Part shown: positions 5,466 through 7,970 of the stretch, one piece after another
Layout: every line of letters starts with the position of its first letter
Position numbering within the stretch: position 1 is the stretch's first letter
From: Microbacteriaceae bacterium
GTDB taxonomy: Bacteria; Actinomycetota; Actinomycetes; Actinomycetales; Microbacteriaceae
Direction: 5' to 3'
Length of the DNA: 7,970 nucleotides
NCBI GenBank assembly: GCA_012719255.1
Contig: JAAYAS010000355.1
Coordinates: forward strand, 1-7,970
Translations under genes and position numbers: made by a program
The notes under the pieces: model-generated
Databases searched by the model: none
What the model was told of the DNA's origin: nothing
What the model saw: only the letters and a program-made list of their open reading frames with translations

Positions 5466-5557
5466 CGCCGCGGCAGTCGCCCGCGCCGGCCAGGCAGGGG
5501 TGCGACCCCGTAAACACTCACCCTGAGTTCCACCGAGTAGTGAAGGACGACACACCC

Positions 5558-6220
5558 ATGCGCGAAGTTTTCCAGCAGGATCTCGCCGAGGTCCAGACGG
5601 GCCTCGTCGGGCTCTCGCAGCAGGTCCTCGACGCCATGCGCAACGCCACCGCGGCCATGGCCCACAGCGACATCTCGCTCGCCGAGCAGGTCATCAGCGA
5701 CGACATCCGCATCGACGAGGAGACCGCCCGCATCGACGACCTCACCGTCGAGATCCTGCTGCTGCAGGCCCCGGTCGCCCGCGACCTGCGGTTCATCATC
5801 TCGACGATGCGCATCGGCGCCTCGCTCGAGCGCATGGGCGACCTCGCCTCGCATGTCGCGCAGCTCGCGCGCCTGCGCTTCCCCGAGTTCGTCGGCCCCG
5901 AGGACCTCCGCGCCTCGTTCCTCCGCGCGGGCGAGCTCTGCATCGCGCAGGCCGAGAAGGTGCACCGCCTCCTCGACACCGAGGAGGAGGCGCTCATCGA
6001 CGACATCATCGACAGCGACGACGAGATCGACAACCTCCACAAGGAGGTGCTCGACTCGCTCACCGCGCACGGCGACCAGGGCGAGGCGCCCTCGCTGCAG
6101 ATCGTCGACGCGACGCTCGCGAACCGCTACTTCGAGCGCTTCTCCGACCACTGCGTGTCGATCGCGCGCCGGATGCGCTACCTGCAGTCGGGCGTCGCGC
6201 CCGAGTCGCCCTCGGCCTGA
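5558..6220 (+). CDS. phoU: PhoU phosphate-signalling protein
   Basis: A cytoplasmic all-helical protein of 220 residues, the usual PhoU length, that couples the Pst phosphate transporter to the sensor kinase and keeps the response off when phosphate is ample. Two PhoU repeats are seen. The first, about 10-105, carries the acidic metal-type motif ERMGD with E91, D95 and then H99. The second, about 115-210, carries ERFSD with E193 and D197, followed by S201 where Asn is common. The start is ATG 5558 with AAGGA ten bases upstream (5543-5547). A GTG at 5540 would add six residues but would sit ahead of that ribosome-binding site, so it is rejected. No pst transporter genes lie in the window. The gene is back to back with senX3 and convergent with gpmA, with a perfect palindrome after its stop. 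Streptomyces phoU is likewise divergent from phoRP and under PhoP control. Confidence 0.95.
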   Translation: MREVFQQDLAEVQTGLVGLSQQVLDAMRNATAAMAHSDISLAEQVISDDIRIDEETARIDDLTVEILLLQAPVARDLRFIISTMRIGASLERMGDLASHVAQLARLRFPEFVGPEDLRASFLRAGELCIAQAEKVHRLLDTEEEALIDDIIDSDDEIDNLHKEVLDSLTAHGDQGEAPSLQIVDATLANRYFERFSDHCVSIARRMRYLQSGVAPESPSA

Positions 6221-6224
6221 CCCG

Positions 6225-6280
6225 CCCGCACGACGAAGGGGCCCGGATGCGATCGCATCCGGGCCCCTTCGTCGTGCGGG
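6225..6280. terminator. Perfect 56-base palindrome between phoU and gpmA, bidirectional terminator
   Basis: Bases 6225-6252 are the exact reverse complement of 6253-6280, centred on GATC, so a hairpin with a 26-bp stem and a four-base loop can form identically on both strands. It starts four bases after the phoU stop and ends 13 bases from the gpmA stop. No T-tract follows. The stem shares the GGATGC/GCATCC core with the hairpin at 3389-3434. Confidence 0.9.
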
Positions 6281-6293
6281 ATGCCGCTGCGCG

Positions 6294-7049
6294 CTACTTC
6301 TGCGCGCCCTGGTTCGCGACCGCGGCGGCGCCGGCGGCGGCGGCCTCGGGGTCGAGGTACTCGGCCGCGGCGACCGGGCGCAGCGTCTCGGGGTCGAGGC
6401 GGTAGACGAGCGGGATGCCCGTGGGGATGTTCAGCCCGGCGATCTCGTCGTCGCCGATGCCGTCGAGGTGCTTCACGAGCGCGCGCAGCGAGTTGCCGTG
6501 CGCGGCGATCATCACGGTGCGGCCCGACTTCAGGTCGGGGGCGATGTCCGACTCCCAGTACGGCAGCAGCCGCTCGAGCACGTCCTTGAGGCACTCCGAG
6601 CGGGGCAGGTCGTCGCCGAGGTCGGCGTAGCGGCGGTCGCCGGCCTGCGAGAACTCGCTCGAGTCGTCGAGCGGCGGCGGCGGGGTGTCGTACGAGCGGC
6701 GCCAGATCATGAACTGCTCCTCGCCGAACTCGTCGCGGATCTGAGTCTTGTCCTTGCCCTGCAGCGCGCCGTAGTGGCGCTCGTTGAGGCGCCAGTTCCG
6801 CTTCGCGTCGATCCACGCGAACCCGGCGGCCTTGAGGGCGAGGTTCGCGGTGTCGATCGCGCGGGTCTGCAGCGAGGTGTAGAGGATGTCGGGGGCGAGA
6901 CCCGACTCCTTGATGAGCTCACCCGCGCGCACGGCCTCGCCGCGGCCCTTCTCGGTGAGCTCGACATCGACCCAGCCGGTGAACAGATTCTTCTCGTTCC
7001 ATTCGCTCTGGCCGTGTCGGACCAGGATCAGCGTCAGCGGTGCGTTCAT
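6294..7049 (-). CDS. gpmA: 2,3-bisphosphoglycerate-dependent phosphoglycerate mutase
   Basis: A glycolytic and gluconeogenic enzyme of 251 residues that interconverts 3- and 2-phosphoglycerate through a phosphohistidine. The RHG motif at 11-13 places the phospho-acceptor at H12. NEKNLFTGW (18-26), TSLQTRAIDTA (58-68, with R63), the acid/base residue E90 in LNERHYG, and AAHGNSLRALVKHLDG with H184 are all present, as in the classic dPGM family and unlike broad-specificity relatives. The C terminus ends in an Ala-rich tail (about 235-251). The start is ATG 7049. GGGGG is only one base before ATG, but a TACGCT -10-like box seven bases upstream fits a leaderless mRNA. Mycobacteria place gpm1 directly before senX3-regX3; here phoU lies between them and gpmA is convergent to it, separated by a terminator palindrome, so they are not one operon. 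Confidence 0.97.
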   Translation of the reverse strand: MNAPLTLILVRHGQSEWNEKNLFTGWVDVELTEKGRGEAVRAGELIKESGLAPDILYTSLQTRAIDTANLALKAAGFAWIDAKRNWRLNERHYGALQGKDKTQIRDEFGEEQFMIWRRSYDTPPPPLDDSSEFSQAGDRRYADLGDDLPRSECLKDVLERLLPYWESDIAPDLKSGRTVMIAAHGNSLRALVKHLDGIGDDEIAGLNIPTGIPLVYRLDPETLRPVAAAEYLDPEAAAAGAAAVANQGAQK

Positions 7050-7055
7050 ACCCCC

Positions 7056-7062
7056 TAGCGTA
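7056..7062. promoter_or_regulatory. Symmetric TANNNTA element, shared -10 for gpmA and the methyltransferase gene
   Basis: TAGCGTA reads TAGCGT on the plus strand (7056-7061) and TACGCT on the minus strand (7057-7062), both TANNNT. On the minus strand seven bases separate it from the gpmA ATG, giving a leaderless mRNA. On the plus strand a start near 7068 would give a leader of about 35 bases for the downstream gene. A second, weaker plus-strand box is CAGAAT at 7089-7094, eight bases before that gene's ATG. Confidence 0.45.
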
Positions 7063-7102
7063 CCGACGCGAGGGTGCCGTTCGGCTGGCAGAATCGGGGG
7101 TC

Positions 7103-7897
7103 ATGGCGACCGGACACCCGACCCGCGGCACCACCGGCACGAACCGGCTGCGCCGCGTCGACCGCTGGCTCGCCGAGCAGCCGGTGCTGCGGGGCCGGCG
7201 CTCGCCGCTCGTCGTCGATCTCGGCTTCGGGGCGAGCGGCGCGACGACGTTCGAGCTCCACGAGCGGCTCGCCCGGCGCATCCCCGGCGTGCGCGTGCAC
7301 GGCGTCGAGATCGACCCCGAGCGGGTCGCCACCGCCCGCGCCCAGCTCGAGCGGCTCGGGCCGCGGGTGCGCGAGGCGGTGTCGTTCGGCCGGGGCGGAT
7401 TCGAGACGCCGACGCCCGGCGACGAGCAGCCGCTCGTGATCCGCGCGCTCAACGTGCTGCGGCAGTACGACGAGCCCGAGGTGCCGGCGGCCTGGCGGCT
7501 CATGCTCGATCGGCTCGCGCCCGGCGGCCTGCTCGTCGAGGGCACCTGCAGCGAGATCGGCCGGGTGGCGAGCTGGATCGGGCTCGGCGCCGACGGCCCC
7601 GAGACGTTCACGATCTCGCTGCACCTCGGCGCGCTCGAGGCGCCGTCGATCGCCGCCGAGCGGCTGCCGAAGGCGCTCATCCACCGCAATGTGCCCGGCG
7701 AGCGGGTGCACGAGCTGCTCCGCGCCCTCGACGACGCCTGGACGCGCGAGGCGGCGCTCGCGCCGTTCGGCCCGCGGCAGCGCTTCGAGGCCGCCTGCCG
7801 GCGGCTGCGGGATGCGGGCTGGCCGCTGCCGCTCGAGCCGCGCCGCTGGCGGCTCGGCGAGCTCACGCTGCCGTGGTCGGCGGTCGCGCCGCGCTAG
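7103..7897 (+). CDS. Class I SAM-dependent methyltransferase-like protein, substrate unknown
   Basis: A 264-residue protein with a Rossmann-type methyltransferase core. Motif I is VVDLGFGASG (37-46), replacing the commoner GxGxG pattern with GFGAS. The end of strand 2 is VHGVEIDPERV (65-75), whose acidic E69 or D71 would bind the SAM ribose. A strand followed by RALNVLRQYDE (114-124) sits at the motif IV position. LAPGGLLVEGTCSE (138-151) resembles the helix and strand after the catalytic site. The C-terminal 110 residues are Arg- and Leu-rich without a recognised domain. No substrate-defining motif (DPPY/NPPY, rRNA or Rsm-type) is seen, so a small-molecule or protein substrate cannot be told apart. 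Arg-rich ends would suit a nucleic-acid ligand but may only reflect high GC. The ATG at 7103 is chosen; GGGG two bases before it is a poor site. The gene is divergent from gpmA with a 53-base gap. Confidence 0.75.
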   Translation: MATGHPTRGTTGTNRLRRVDRWLAEQPVLRGRRSPLVVDLGFGASGATTFELHERLARRIPGVRVHGVEIDPERVATARAQLERLGPRVREAVSFGRGGFETPTPGDEQPLVIRALNVLRQYDEPEVPAAWRLMLDRLAPGGLLVEGTCSEIGRVASWIGLGADGPETFTISLHLGALEAPSIAAERLPKALIHRNVPGERVHELLRALDDAWTREAALAPFGPRQRFEAACRRLRDAGWPLPLEPRRWRLGELTLPWSAVAPR

Positions 7898-7940
7898 CGC
7901 GGGCCCGCAGCGCCGTTCGTCGCCGGCGGGCGGGCCGCCC

Positions 7941-7970
7941 TCAGAGCCGGCCGTCGCCGGCAGCCGGGAC
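7941..7970 (-). CDS. Possible C-terminal end of a convergent gene at the right edge
   Basis: Read on the minus strand from the window edge, an open frame of nine codons (VPAAGDGRL) ends in TGA at 7941-7943. It would be convergent with the methyltransferase gene, 43 bases away. Nine residues cannot identify a family, and an open frame this short is expected by chance in such GC-rich DNA. The intervening bases 7898-7940 hold only a 10-base palindrome (7899-7908) and no clear terminator. Confidence 0.2.
   Translation of the reverse strand, partial: VPAAGDGRL

Noticed and set aside
2695..5526. A 943-codon open frame on the plus strand, antisense to regX3 and senX3
   Set aside because: It is low-complexity Arg/His/Ala/Gly/Asp-rich sequence without domains and overlaps well-supported genes. 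Such long shadow frames are expected at this GC content.
5466..5557. Riboswitch or small RNA in the phoU leader
   Set aside because: Only a 5-bp hairpin and short GC palindromes are visible; no known riboswitch consensus is recognised.
7899..7940. Terminator after the methyltransferase gene
   Set aside because: Only a 10-base GC palindrome and loosely complementary GC runs are present, below what the other junctions in this window show.
1..7970. A mobile element, defence island, CRISPR array or biosynthetic cluster
   Set aside because: Every gene is a conserved core or near-core gene in an expected order, and no repeats, integrase, transposase or tRNA-linked insertion signs were seen.

Overview
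This window reads as a conserved housekeeping segment of a very GC-rich actinobacterial chromosome, most likely from Microbacteriaceae or a close Micrococcales relative. The placement is inferred from the high GC, the CarD and LpqE-type proteins, the SenX3/RegX3 pair next to a phosphoglycerate mutase, GTG starts and weak or absent -35 boxes. It contains eight complete genes and one truncated gene. There is no tRNA, rRNA, CRISPR array, transposase or sign of recent gene transfer, and no gene-free gap over 300 bases. The longest gap, about 170 bases, separates senX3 and phoU and is regulatory.

Layout. Bases 1-2561 carry a minus-strand series read from right to left: carD, a fused ispDF and the start of cysS. 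A lipoprotein gene of the lpqE type (2711-3373) is divergent from carD. From memory this matches M. tuberculosis Rv3584 (lpqE), Rv3583c (carD), ispD, ispF, cysS1, except that ispD and ispF are one gene here. Bases 3454-5388 carry the senX3-regX3 two-component pair on the minus strand. Divergent from it is phoU (5558-6220), followed by a convergent gpmA (6294-7049). A divergent class I methyltransferase-like gene (7103-7897) closes the window. Mycobacteria also keep gpm1 next to senX3-regX3. Placing phoU back to back with the kinase is known from Streptomyces phoU/phoRP.

How the genes work together. SenX3, RegX3 and PhoU form a phosphate-sensing module: membrane kinase, DNA-binding regulator, and the PhoU link to phosphate transport. 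Pho-box-like 11-base direct repeats lie between phoU and senX3, and a weaker pair lies just before regX3. IspDF supplies two steps of the MEP isoprenoid pathway, CysS charges tRNA-Cys, and CarD is a global activator of RNA polymerase.

Regulatory layout. Both convergent junctions hold long perfect hairpins without T-tracts: 21 bp at 3389-3434, and a perfect 56-base palindrome at 6225-6280. A third hairpin follows carD. Three minus-strand genes (cysS, senX3, gpmA) have a TANNNT -10-like element 6-7 bases before the start codon, which suggests leaderless mRNAs. carD, lpqE and phoU instead have leaders with good Shine-Dalgarno sites. The gpmA and methyltransferase promoters appear to share a symmetric TANNNTA -10 element. 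I see no unknown multi-gene system; the items worth a second look are regulatory and compositional.
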